A DNA stretch of 9,333 bases from positions 1 to 9,333 of the forward strand of contig JAEUJG010000285.1 of the NCBI GenBank assembly GCA_016794765.1. Reading direction: 5' to 3'. This stretch comes from Spirochaetaceae bacterium. GTDB taxonomy: Bacteria; Spirochaetota; Spirochaetia; Treponematales; Rectinemataceae. The number at the start of each line of letters is the position of its first letter. Positions within the stretch are counted from its first letter, which is position 1. The notes under the pieces are model-generated. The model saw only the letters and a list, made by a program, of their open reading frames with translations. It searched no databases and was not told where the DNA came from. The position numbers were made by a program, and so were the translations under genes. Shown here piece by piece: positions 1-6,727 of this stretch.

Positions 1-1377
1 GGCGCGGAGCTCCGCGGCGCCGGCGGAGCCCGCGAGCAGGGCTTCCAGGCGCTCGCCCGAGCCCAAGACCTCGGCCACGGCCATCCTGCCGCGATAGCCG
101 GAACCGCCGCAGGCCGGGCAGCCGCGCGGCCGTGGCAGAAAGGGCGGCGCCGCGAGGCCGTGGCCGGCCAGGAAGGCCGATTCGGCCCGCGAGGGGCGGC
201 CTGATTCGGCGCAGGCGGTGCAGAGGCGCCGGACGAGCCGTTGCGCGATCGCGCCGCGGAAGGCGGCCGCGAGGAGATAGGGCTCCACGCCGAGATTGCG
301 GAGGCGGGCGAAGCTCGAAACCGCGTCGTTCGCGTGGAGGGTTGTGAGGACGAGATGGCCGGTCAAGGCGGCTCGCAGCGCGAGCCCCGCGCCTTCGGGA
401 TCGCGGATCTCGCCGACGAGGAGGACGTCGGGATCGTGGCGGAAGGCGCGCTTCAGGATCTCGCCAAAGCCGAGCCCGATCGCGTCGTGAACCTGGACGT
501 GGACGGCTCCGGGGATCTTCGTCTCCACGGGATCCTCCACCGCGAGGATCTTCCGGCTGGAGGCGTCCAGCGCGCGGACGAGGGCCCTGATCGTCGTGGT
601 CTTGCCCGAGCCGGTGGGCCCCGCCGCCAGGACGAGGCCGTCCTTCGCCTCAGCGAAGGCGCGGATCGCGGCGAGGTCCTCCGGCGAAAAGCCCGCCTCC
701 CCGAGGCCGATCGCCTCCTCCCGGCGGTCGAAGAGGCGGAGCGCCATGGATTCGCCCTCCACCGAGGGGAGGACCGAAACGCGCACGTCGAGGTCCGAAT
801 CGCCGAGCCGGAGCTCGAGACGCCCGTCCTGGGGGAGGCGCCGTTCGAGGATGTTGAGATTCGCCATGAGCTTGACGCGGGCCAGGACGGCCGCCGCCCG
901 GTCGCGGCCGAGGCTCATGGCGTGCCGCAGCTGCCCGTCCACGCGATAGCGGAGCTCGGCACCCGCGCCGGAGGCTTCGAGGTGGACGTCGGAGGCGCGG
1001 AGGCGGGCGGCCTCCAAAAGGATCGAGTTGACGAGGTTGACCGCCGGAGCTTCCTCGGCCAAGGCGTCGATGCGGATCGCGCCCTCGCCTTCTACGGGCG
1101 CCGAGGCCTCCTCGCTCCCCGATGAGGCGCGGGTCAGGTGCTCCATGAGCTCCCCTGGCTCGAGGAGGACGAACTCGAGCGCCTTGCCGCGATGGCGTTC
1201 CACGAGGCCCGGCAGGGACTCCCCGAGATCCGCCTCCCGGGCCGCGCCGATGACCGCGCGCCTGTCGTCCTCGGCGAGGAGGATGACGCGGCGACGGTCC
1301 ATGAAGCGCCGGGAATACTGGCGCTCGGGCAGGGGGAGGAAGTCCCGAAGGCACGCGCGCCTCAAGTCGCCGCTCAT
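1..1377 (-). CDS. gspE: Type II secretion / type IV pilus assembly ATPase, GspE/PulE/PilB family (3' end outside window)
   Basis: This is a cytoplasmic hexameric ATPase that powers pseudopilus or pilus assembly. The frame is open from the ATG at 1377 to the left edge, giving 459 codons; only the last few dozen residues should be missing. Visible motifs are an N2-type segment with ASDVHLE (about 130-140), Walker A GPTGSGKTTT at 253-262 (Lys259), the Asp-box/Walker B region LLVGEIRD with Glu323, the His-box TTLHAND, and a zinc-type tetracysteine CxxC-x30-CxxC (Cys386/389 and Cys420/423), typical of GspE and PilB. The first 110 or so residues are poorly conserved. The start overlaps the secretin stop as ATGA, with GGAGG four bases upstream, which implies translational coupling. 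The family is certain; a T2SS rather than a pilus role rests on the secretin neighbour. An inner-membrane GspF-like gene would be expected just beyond the edge. Confidence 0.95.
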   Translation of the reverse strand, partial: MSGDLRRACLRDFLPLPERQYSRRFMDRRRVILLAEDDRRAVIGAAREADLGESLPGLVERHRGKALEFVLLEPGELMEHLTRASSGSEEASAPVEGEGAIRIDALAEEAPAVNLVNSILLEAARLRASDVHLEASGAGAELRYRVDGQLRHAMSLGRDRAAAVLARVKLMANLNILERRLPQDGRLELRLGDSDLDVRVSVLPSVEGESMALRLFDRREEAIGLGEAGFSPEDLAAIRAFAEAKDGLVLAAGPTGSGKTTTIRALVRALDASSRKILAVEDPVETKIPGAVHVQVHDAIGLGFGEILKRAFRHDPDVLLVGEIRDPEGAGLALRAALTGHLVLTTLHANDAVSSFARLRNLGVEPYLLAAAFRGAIAQRLVRRLCTACAESGRPSRAESAFLAGHGLAAPPFLPRPRGCPACGGSGYRGRMAVAEVLGSGERLEALLAGSAGAAELRA

Positions 1378-3610
1378 CGCGCCTCCGGCCGGCCGACGAC
1401 CTCGGCGTAGACGCGCTCGATCGAGACGGAGGCGCCGGGATCGCGCTCGTTCCAGGGTAGGACATAGATCACCATTTCGCTCCCCTCCCGCGTGCGCTTG
1501 GAGTCCGAGAAAAGCCGGCCGAGGAGGGGGACGCGGGCGAGGAAGGGAAGGCCCGACAGGGACTCGCTCTCGTCCTCCTGGAAGAGCCCCGAGATCACGA
1601 CCGGCTCTCCCGAGCGCGTCCGCACCGAGGTCGTCACGACCTTCTCCGAGGTCGGCGGCGGATTGCCCGTGGAGGAGGATAGATCGGCGCCCCGCTTGGA
1701 AAGCGTCGCCGAGACGTTCATCGTGATCATCCCGTCGCCTGAGACCCAGCCGTTGACGGCGACGATCATGCCCGAGGCTATCTCCCGGGTCACGCCGGTC
1801 GGAAGCGGCTTGCCCGTCGAGGGATCGAGCTCCCGGTAGCGGAAGGTCGACGTGTTCTGGAACCGGATGTCCTGGCCGGCCAGGCCGTTCAGCGTCGTGT
1901 CCGCGAAGATCCTGGCCCTGCTCTCGCCGAGTTCCAGGCTGAGCCGGGCCGCGAAGAGATAGCCGAACGCGGAGACGACGTCGAACTCGAGGGAGAGGAG
2001 CTCCGCGAGATTCCCGATGACGACCGAGGCGCTCGGCGCCTTGGCTTTCCGGTTTTCCAGGCTCCGTTTCCATTCCGAGGAGGCGCTCCGCTCGTATTGC
2101 ACGACGAGGAGCTCGTAGCGGATCTGGGGGCGCGGCTTGTCCACGATCGCGAGATAGCGCTCGAGGAGGGCGCGGCGCCCCGCCGAGCCCGCGAAGAGGA
2201 GGGTGGCCCCGTCGCCGAGATCGACGAGCTCCTCCTTGAGGAAGGGCGGCGGCAGGGAGCGCAGGGCCTCCTCCGGCTTGACGTACTTGAGCGGAATCCT
2301 GGAGGGCTCACCCGCCTGGTCGACGCTCGCGACGAAGCGGGCGACCTCGTCCCTCGACTCGGCGGAGCACTGGAGGAGCACGGCGTCGGCTCCGGGCACG
2401 GCGACGGGGTTCGGCCCCGCGAGGCGCGGCGGCAGGACGGCGAGGAGTTCCTTGGGTTTCAGGCGGGACAGGTCGAAGCGCCGGTAGGGATTCGCGTCGA
2501 GGGGTCGATCCACCGCCGACAGGAAGGCGCCGAGGGACTCGAGCTCCTCGTCCGTCCCGGTGAGGTAGACGACATTGGCCGCCCGGTCGGGCTTGAGGGC
2601 TCCGGAGGCGGCGAGCGTTGGCGGCAGGGCGGCGAGGAGATCGGCGACGGAGAGATGCGCGAGGGGGCGGACGACCGTGCTCCGCAGGGAGCGGAGGGCA
2701 TCCTGCTGGGGCGACTGGAAGATCACGTAGACGCCGTCGCGGAGCGCGCAGCCGTTCCCCGTCTGGGCGAGAAGGAGCTCGAGGCAGGCGTCGAAGGGCC
2801 GGGCGGAGCAAGCGACGCGCTCGAGGAGGGGATCGTTCCTGGCGGCGAGGACGTACTCCCTGCCGGCCGCGCCGAAGAGCCGCTTCAGGACCTCGGAAAG
2901 CCGGCGCCGCTCCACTCGGAGGTCGGCGGTCCCGGCCTGCGCGTTATACGATAGATAGAGCTCGCCCTCCCCCGCCTCGCCCCTGGACGGCGCCGCCTCG
3001 CGCCGCGCGACGAAGAGGGAGGATTCGCCGGGTTCCACGACGTAGTCGGGAAATTTCCGGAGCGCGGCCTCGGCCGCGGCCGGGACGGTCGCGCCCCGGA
3101 GATGGAGGCCGAGTTCGGCGCGCGGCAGCTCGCGGTGGAGGATCGAAACGCCGGATTCCCGGGACAGGACCTGGAAAAAAGCCTCGAGCCCCACCCCTCG
3201 GCGTCGAGATCGAAGCCCCCGGCGGCCGCCTTCTCCACGCGGACTCGGGAGACCCGCAGGCAGCCCTCCGCCTCGCGCGCGTAGAGCGAATTGGCCGCGA
3301 GGAACGTCGTGAAGGCGGTTTCCGCCTCCACGTCCGCCATGAAAAGCGAGGATTCCCCCGAAACCGTCCCGTCCACGATGACGCTTTTTCCGAGGATTCG
3401 GCCGAAGCCCGTGACGATGTCGGCCACCGGTTGGACCTTGAACTCCAACTGACGCAGGCGCTGGCCCGCGGTCGGAGCCGCCAGGAGGATCCCGGCGACC
3501 AGGCAGAGGGTCAGGCGGCGTGCCGGCCGCGTGCCGGCGGGGCGTGGGCCGGCAAGGCACAGGCAAGCCGGGCGCGGGGAAAGCCGCGGCGCGTCGGCTA
3601 GAAGGCGCAC
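1374..3610 (-). CDS. gspD: Secretin, GspD-like outer-membrane channel, interrupted by a -1 frameshift
   Basis: This secretin forms the outer-membrane gate of a type II secretion or pilus machine. Start choice: GTG at 3610, with AAGGAG five bases upstream, overlapping the peptidase stop by 13 bp. A hydrophobic signal segment (LTLCLVAGILLAAPTAG) follows a long basic leader. The first 139 codons lie in one frame; the rest, from about 3194 to the TGA at 1374-1376, lies in the -1 frame. Joined, they give about 745 residues. Reading across the join gives FDLDAEGVGLEAFFQVLSRE, a natural secretin N-domain strand-helix, so one G has probably been lost from the run at 3194-3197. The order appears to be about three STN/N0-like modules, three short secretin-N (N1-like) modules, and the beta-barrel core ending VPLLGRLFSDSKR...MVIYVLP, the family signature. 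It may be a sequencing indel, a recent pseudogene or a recoded gene. Confidence 0.92.
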
Positions 3611-4053
3611 AGGGACTCCTTGGCGCCAAGCGCGAGGGCCGCGCCGAGCGAGAGGAAGGGTACGAAGGGCAGGCGCGAGCGGGCGTTGATCCTTCCCCGC
3701 GCCGCGAGGGGCAGGGCTGCCGCCAGGAAGAGGAGGGAGGCGAGGAAGAGGGCGGCGAAGGCCGCGACAAAGCCGAGGGCGGAACCGAGGAGCACGAGAT
3801 ACTTGAGATCGCCCCTGCCGATGCCGGAGAGGGCGATCCGCCGGGGGAGGATGAGGGGGGCGGAGGCGAAGGCGGCGGCCGCGGCGCGGTCGGACAGGGA
3901 CTCGGTCTCGAGGAAAGCGAAGGCCGCGAGCGTCGCGCCGGCGAGGAGGAGGGAGAGATTGCCGTGGGTCGTGCCGGTCGCGAGATCGACGGCCGACTCG
4001 TAGAGCGCGAAGAGGCCCAGGGCCGCGTAGAGGCACAGCCGGGCGCTCAGCAT
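3598..4053 (-). CDS. Prepilin peptidase, short A24-type (no methyltransferase domain)
   Basis: This is an inner-membrane aspartyl protease that cleaves the leader of type IV pilin-like proteins, such as the pseudopilins assembled by the neighbouring ATPase. From the ATG at 4053 it is 151 residues, mostly hydrophobic helices. The two catalytic aspartates appear as Asp23 (ESAVDLATG) and Asp82 in the family motif GxGD-x-K (GIGRGDLKYLVLLGSALG). The C-terminus PFVPFLSLGAALAL matches the conserved PFxPFLxxG end of PilD/GspO. The N-terminal cysteine-rich methyltransferase domain of full-length PilD (about 250-290 residues) is absent. An upstream ATG at 4131 would add 26 residues, but it has no ribosome-binding site, reads as low-complexity sequence and lies in a hairpin; 4053 has GGGGAG 12 bases upstream, which is rather far. 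It is the first gene of the operon with the secretin and ATPase. Confidence 0.9.
   Translation of the reverse strand: MLSARLCLYAALGLFALYESAVDLATGTTHGNLSLLLAGATLAAFAFLETESLSDRAAAAAFASAPLILPRRIALSGIGRGDLKYLVLLGSALGFVAAFAALFLASLLFLAAALPLAARGRINARSRLPFVPFLSLGAALALGAKESLCAF
3616..3621 (-). promoter_or_regulatory. Ribosome-binding site that sets the secretin GTG start
   Basis: On the minus strand AAGGAG stands five bases before the GTG at 3610. No ATG, GTG or TTG lies in the correct frame between this GTG and the signal peptide, so this site decides the start. It sits inside the 3' end of the prepilin peptidase gene. Confidence 0.7.
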
Positions 4054-4120
4054 GGGAGCTCGAATCTCCCCAGGGCTTTCGGGAAGGGGGTCATGCGGGG
4101 AGCACGCCCTCGCCGCGCTC

Positions 4121-4137
4121 CGGCGCTTCAAGCGCCG
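4121..4137. other. Small GC-rich hairpin in the peptidase leader region
   Basis: CGGCGC and GCGCCG face each other across a five-base TTCAA loop, giving a perfect six-pair stem. There is no T tract on either side, so it is not an obvious terminator. It lies in the probable untranslated leader of the peptidase operon and overlaps the alternative ATG at 4131, which argues against use of that start. Confidence 0.45.
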
Positions 4138-4163
4138 TGAAGATTCGGCGCGAGCCCCAAGGC

Positions 4164-4193
4164 TTGGCGGGGCCCGGCGGCGCGGGCTATACT
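4164..4193 (+). promoter_or_regulatory. Likely sigma-70-type promoter of the small plus-strand gene
   Basis: TTGGCG at 4164-4169 and TATACT at 4188-4193 are separated by 18 bases, predicting transcription from about 4200. The ribosome-binding site at 4212-4217 follows closely. The promoter lies downstream of the ATG at 4137, which excludes that ATG for transcripts made here. Confidence 0.5.
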
Positions 4194-4213
4194 AAAGGCC
4201 CAAAGCCAAGCAA
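4186..4213 (-). promoter_or_regulatory. Possible promoter of the peptidase-secretin-ATPase operon
   Basis: On the minus strand TTGCTT (4208-4213) and TATAGC (4186-4191) are 16 bases apart. The element overlaps the plus-strand promoter on the same AT-richer patch. It would give a leader of about 125 bases before the ATG at 4053. The -10 match is weak. Confidence 0.3.
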
Positions 4214-4217
4214 GGAG
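4212..4217 (+). promoter_or_regulatory. Ribosome-binding site pointing to an ATC start
   Basis: AAGGAG is followed by six bases and then ATC at 4224-4226. The same core and six-base spacing precede the ATG at 5795 and the GTG at 7360. This is the main reason for placing the start of the small gene at a non-standard codon. Confidence 0.6.
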
Positions 4218-4223
4218 TCCGCC

Positions 4224-4514
4224 ATCAAAGCCAAAGCGATCCTGGTCATCACGGGCGACCGATACGAGCCTGAAGGGCTGGCCCTCGTCACCATAGAAAA
4301 GCGCGACGACGGCTACTTCTTCTCCTGGAAGGCCAGTGACTCTGCGGAAACCGAGATCGCCGAAGGATCCAAGACGGTGGCCTTCACCACGATGGACAAT
4401 CCGGCCAAGCCGCACGCCTACCTCGAGCAGTACATCGCCACCAACATCCAGAAGACGGTGCTGAAGCGGAAAAACCGGCTCAAGGTCTCGGAGTGGGTCT
4501 GGCTGGAACGCTAG
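4224..4514 (+). CDS. Small protein of unknown function, about 96 aa, apparent ATC start
   Basis: I do not recognise this gene. Started at ATC 4224 it encodes about 96 residues with a mixed beta/alpha look: an opening strand KAKAILVITG, a DGYFFSWKA strand, then a charged, helix-like C-terminal half rich in Lys (QKTVLKRKNRLK) ending VSEWVWLER. There is no signal peptide or membrane segment, so it is probably cytoplasmic. The frame continues upstream to an ATG at 4137, but that stretch is low-complexity Gly/Pro/Lys and lies before the likely promoter. Composition and codon use from 4224 on look genuinely coding. Its 3' end overlaps the convergent TetR gene by 35 bp. The ATC could be a real rare start, or an ATG altered by mutation or a base error. 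Confidence 0.68.
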   Translation: MKAKAILVITGDRYEPEGLALVTIEKRDDGYFFSWKASDSAETEIAEGSKTVAFTTMDNPAKPHAYLEQYIATNIQKTVLKRKNRLKVSEWVWLER

Positions 4515-5088
4515 CCCCGCGGATGACGAGCTCGGCGGCGCGCCGGGGGTCGAGGATCCCGACGGCGGCCCCCCGCTCCGAAAAGGCGAAGGCGCCGAGG
4601 ATCGCGCACACGAGGAGCCGCGCCGACTCACCGGCCGTGCCCTCCCGAAGGAGGCCCTCCCCTTCCAGCTCGCGCAGGCGCCGCTCGAGGAGACGGGAAA
4701 CGAGGACCGAGCGCGAGGCGAAGAGCTCGCGCAACTCGGGCCGGTCGCCCGCCTCCCGCAAGGCGATGAGGATCAGCTCCCGGTCGCGGCCGAGGGCCCG
4801 TTCCGAAAAGTAGGCGGCGAAATCGGCGACGAGGGCGACGAGCCCGTCGACATCGCGGGCAGGCCGGCCGAGCAGGGCGGCAAGCGGCGCTTCCTCCACC
4901 TCGGGGAAGCTCGCGGCGATGGCTTCGTAGAGCAGCTTTTCCTTCGTGCCGAACTTCCGGAAAAGGGTCACCTCGTTGACCTTGGCCGCGGCGGCGATCT
5001 CGCGGGTCGTCGCCCCCGTATAGCCCTTGCGGGCGACGAGATTCCTGGCCGCGGCGAGGATGCGATCGGTCGCGCTTCTCTTTTCCAT
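4480..5088 (-). CDS. TetR/AcrR-family transcriptional regulator
   Basis: This is a dimeric DNA-binding repressor, usually released from its operator by a small ligand. It has 202 residues, normal for the family. The N-terminal domain is unmistakable: TDRILAAARNLVARKGY, then the helix-turn-helix TTREIAAAAKVNEVTLFRKF at about 28-47, then GTKEKLLYEAI. The C-terminal ligand/dimer domain is helical and gives no ligand clue. The ATG at 5088 is chosen because the family fold begins within a few residues of it; the longer frame upstream is not protein-like. The ribosome-binding site is weak (AAGGCGG). A promoter sits just upstream, so it is probably transcribed on its own. Its target may be itself or the adjacent GNAT or flavoprotein genes, but nothing here proves that. 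Its end overlaps the convergent small gene. Confidence 0.94.
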   Translation of the reverse strand: MEKRSATDRILAAARNLVARKGYTGATTREIAAAAKVNEVTLFRKFGTKEKLLYEAIAASFPEVEEAPLAALLGRPARDVDGLVALVADFAAYFSERALGRDRELILIALREAGDRPELRELFASRSVLVSRLLERRLRELEGEGLLREGTAGESARLLVCAILGAFAFSERGAAVGILDPRRAAELVIRGASVPARPTPRP

Positions 5089-5111
5089 AGGTACTGCCCG
5101 CCTTACATACG

Positions 5112-5140
5112 CATATACCATGGTCGCGACAGGCAAGCAA
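5112..5140 (-). promoter_or_regulatory. Promoter of the TetR-family gene
   Basis: On the minus strand TTGCTT (5135-5140) and TATATG (5112-5117) are exactly 17 bases apart, about 25 bases from the gene start. The spacer holds two small palindromes, ACCATGGT (5117-5124) and TCGCGA (5124-5129). An autoregulatory operator in the spacer would be usual for TetR proteins, but assigning these palindromes to it is speculative. Confidence 0.5.
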
Positions 5141-5212
5141 GTACATGCATCCATCCTCGGGGCCTCGGGGACTCGCCCCTCGGGCCTCGTGCCCCTCGCC
5201 GCCCAATACCCG

Positions 5213-5641
5213 CTAGAGTTCCTTGAAGAAGCGCTTTTGCTCCTTCTCGTCGCCGTAGCCGCGGCGGCGATAGAAGGCGTGGGCGTCGAGGCGTTGGCCG
5301 CCGGAGTTGAGCCGGACAAACTCGAGGCCGGCGGCGCGGGCCCAGTCTTCGGCAGCGGAGAGAAGGGCCGTGCCGATGCCCTGGCCGCGCCGCTCCTCGC
5401 GGACGACCAGGGCGGTGATGTTGAGGCCCGGCGCGAAGTAGAGGGTCTCGTAGCGGTCCGCCGTCAGGTAGCCGACCACCTCCGCGTCGAGGGCGGCCAC
5501 CAGCAAGAGGTGCCACTCCCCCGCGCGAAGGCGCCGGAAACGCGCCGCGACCTCGGGGAGGGCGCTCGGATAGCCGAGCTCCCCCGAGAGGGCGGCCAGG
5601 GCCGCGAGATCCGCCTCTTCCGCCTGTCTGACCCGCACCAT
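5213..5641 (-). CDS. GNAT-family N-acetyltransferase
   Basis: This is a cytoplasmic acetyl-CoA-dependent acyltransferase of 142 residues; the substrate cannot be read from the sequence. The start at ATG 5641 has GGAGG seven bases upstream. The acetyl-CoA loop is clear: strand ITALVV followed by REERRGQGIGTALL at 81-94, with the R-x-x-G-x-G signature (R85-G-Q-G-I-G90). The later motif AHAFYRRRGY (120-129) is the standard GNAT motif B, and the protein ends KRFFKEL. It reads away from the flavoprotein operon and shares an AT-rich intergenic island with it. The TetR gene follows on the same strand after about 125 bases with its own promoter. Much longer open frames on this strand through the flavoprotein genes are composition artefacts. 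Confidence 0.95.
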   Translation of the reverse strand: MVRVRQAEEADLAALAALSGELGYPSALPEVAARFRRLRAGEWHLLLVAALDAEVVGYLTADRYETLYFAPGLNITALVVREERRGQGIGTALLSAAEDWARAAGLEFVRLNSGGQRLDAHAFYRRRGYGDEKEQKRFFKEL

Positions 5642-5721
5642 GACCAAGCCTCCCTTTCCAACCAAATCGGCCGTCCATGGAGTGTAGCTGGACCTGTCCG
5701 GGGATGCAACGCGGACGGTCC

Positions 5722-5751
5722 TTGACAATCGGGCGGATTTTTTAATAGTGT
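5722..5751 (+). promoter_or_regulatory. Promoter of the flavoprotein-rhodanese operon
   Basis: A perfect TTGACA at 5722-5727 is followed 18 bases later by TAGTGT (5746-5751). Transcription would start near 5758, leaving a leader of about 37 bases before the ATG at 5795. The -10 box matches only at its most conserved positions. A TAATAG at 5743-5748 is an alternative at shorter spacing. Confidence 0.55.
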
Positions 5752-5755
5752 TTTT

Positions 5756-5784
5756 TTTATATTTACTTTTCCATATGATTTCAA
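5756..5784 (-). promoter_or_regulatory. Promoter of the GNAT gene, face to face with the operon promoter
   Basis: On the minus strand TTGAAA (5779-5784) and TATAAA (5756-5761) are 17 bases apart, a near-consensus element. Transcription would begin near 5749 and run about 108 bases before the ATG at 5641. Its -35 box lies at the ribosome-binding site of the plus-strand operon, so the two promoters converge over about 60 bp. Confidence 0.55.
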
Positions 5785-5794
5785 GGAGCTTGCC

Positions 5795-6622
5795 ATGAAA
5801 CGCATCGCCTCGATCCTCCTCGCCGTCCTCTCCCTCCAGGCGCTTTCGGTCTCCGCCGCCTTCGCGGAATCCCTGAAGGACGGCGTCTATTTCGCCCAAG
5901 AGGGCGCCTTCGCCAAGAGCGGCTGGAAGTATCAGGTCCGCCTGGAGGTCAAGGGCGGCAAGATCGCGAAGGCCGAGTGGAACGCCGTCAACAACCTCGG
6001 CCTCGCGGACAAGAAGACGGTAGCCGCCGCCGGCGCCTACGGCATGGTCAAGGCCTCGCAGCTCAAGAAGGAATGGCACGAGCAGGCCGCGGCCGTCGAG
6101 GACTACCTCGTGAAGACCCAGGACCTCGCCTTCGCCAAGTACACGACCGACGCGGGCAACACGGACGCGATCGCCGGCGCCTCCATCATGGTCAAGGAGT
6201 TCTTCGTCCTGGCCCAGGAAGCCGTCCACGCGGGCCCCCTGGCGAAGGGCCGCTACGCCAAGGACGGTTGGTACTACGCGAGCGCGGCCGACTTCGACGC
6301 AAGCGGCTGGAAGGCCAACGTCCTCCTCACCGTCGCCAACGGCTCCATTGTCGACGCGGTCTGGAACGGCCTGTCGAGCGACCGGAAGAAGAAGTCCAAG
6401 CTCGTCGAGGCGGCGAAGGGCAACTACGGCATGGGCAAGGCCGCGACGCAGGGCGAATGGCACCTCCAGGCCGAGCGCGCGGTTCGGGCCCTCCTCGTCA
6501 CCCAGAATCCCGCCGCCATCCCCGTGAAGGCGGACGGCAAGACCGACGCCGTCAGCGGCGTCACCATGGGCGTCTCCGAGTTCCTGAGTCTGGCCGGCGA
6601 GGCGCTGAAATCGGCTCGCTGA
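5795..6622 (+). CDS. Exported protein with two tandem FMN-binding domains
   Basis: This is predicted to be a secreted or periplasmic electron carrier with covalently bound FMN. It has 275 residues, and the ATG has AAGGAG six bases upstream. A signal peptide ends AAFA|ES near residue 25; there is no lipobox cysteine. Two homologous modules follow (about 27-142 and 150-272). Each has DGWY/DGVYF-like openings, an [NA]-Y-G-M segment, an EWHxQA helix and a flavin-attachment-type motif: TDAIAGAS (acceptor Ser130) and TDAVSGVT (acceptor Thr257). ApbE enzymes normally attach FMN at D-x-x-[ST]-G-A-[ST], so both sites fit but each departs from the ideal: Ser in place of Thr in the first, Val for Ala in the second. 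The layout resembles two-domain FMN-binding proteins of extracellular electron transfer such as Listeria PplA. No ApbE or quinone-linked partner is visible here. It is the first gene of the cluster. Confidence 0.9.
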   Translation: MKRIASILLAVLSLQALSVSAAFAESLKDGVYFAQEGAFAKSGWKYQVRLEVKGGKIAKAEWNAVNNLGLADKKTVAAAGAYGMVKASQLKKEWHEQAAAVEDYLVKTQDLAFAKYTTDAGNTDAIAGASIMVKEFFVLAQEAVHAGPLAKGRYAKDGWYYASAADFDASGWKANVLLTVANGSIVDAVWNGLSSDRKKKSKLVEAAKGNYGMGKAATQGEWHLQAERAVRALLVTQNPAAIPVKADGKTDAVSGVTMGVSEFLSLAGEALKSAR

Positions 6623-6632
6623 GCGAAATATT

Positions 6633-6677
6633 ATATAGATACAATATTCTCTAGACAGAATATAGAACATGCTATAT
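6633..6677. promoter_or_regulatory. AT-rich nested dyad between the two flavoprotein genes
   Basis: The 105-base gap holds an AT-rich island unlike its surroundings. An inner inverted repeat, ATATTCT (6644-6650) and AGAATAT (6657-6663), surrounds CTAGAC. An outer pair, ATATAG (6633-6638) and CTATAT (6672-6677), flanks it. A -10-like TACAAT (6640-6645) lies within, but I see no good -35 box. It could be an operator, an internal promoter region or an mRNA processing structure. No T tract makes it a terminator. Confidence 0.45.
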
Positions 6678-6727
6678 GCTGACCGCCGCATGCCACCGGC
6701 AGGCAGGCGGAAGCGGGGAGGATTGTC

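Noticed and set aside
241..1125. Long plus-strand open frame opposite the ATPase gene
   Set aside because: It is antisense to strongly conserved GspE motifs and reads as Arg/Glu/Gly-rich sequence without any domain; GC-rich antisense artefact.
1374..3770. A single 798-codon frame taken as the whole secretin from an ATG at 3770
   Set aside because: Its first 190 or so codons are Arg/Pro/Ser-rich and not protein-like; the true N-terminus with signal peptide lies in another frame, showing a frameshift.
4137..4223. ATG at 4137 as the start of the small gene
   Set aside because: No ribosome-binding site, low-complexity product, and it lies upstream of the likely promoter.
5155..5205. GC-rich repeats after the GNAT stop as a terminator
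   Set aside because: Small stems such as GGGG/CCCC can form, but there is no T tract in the direction of GNAT transcription.
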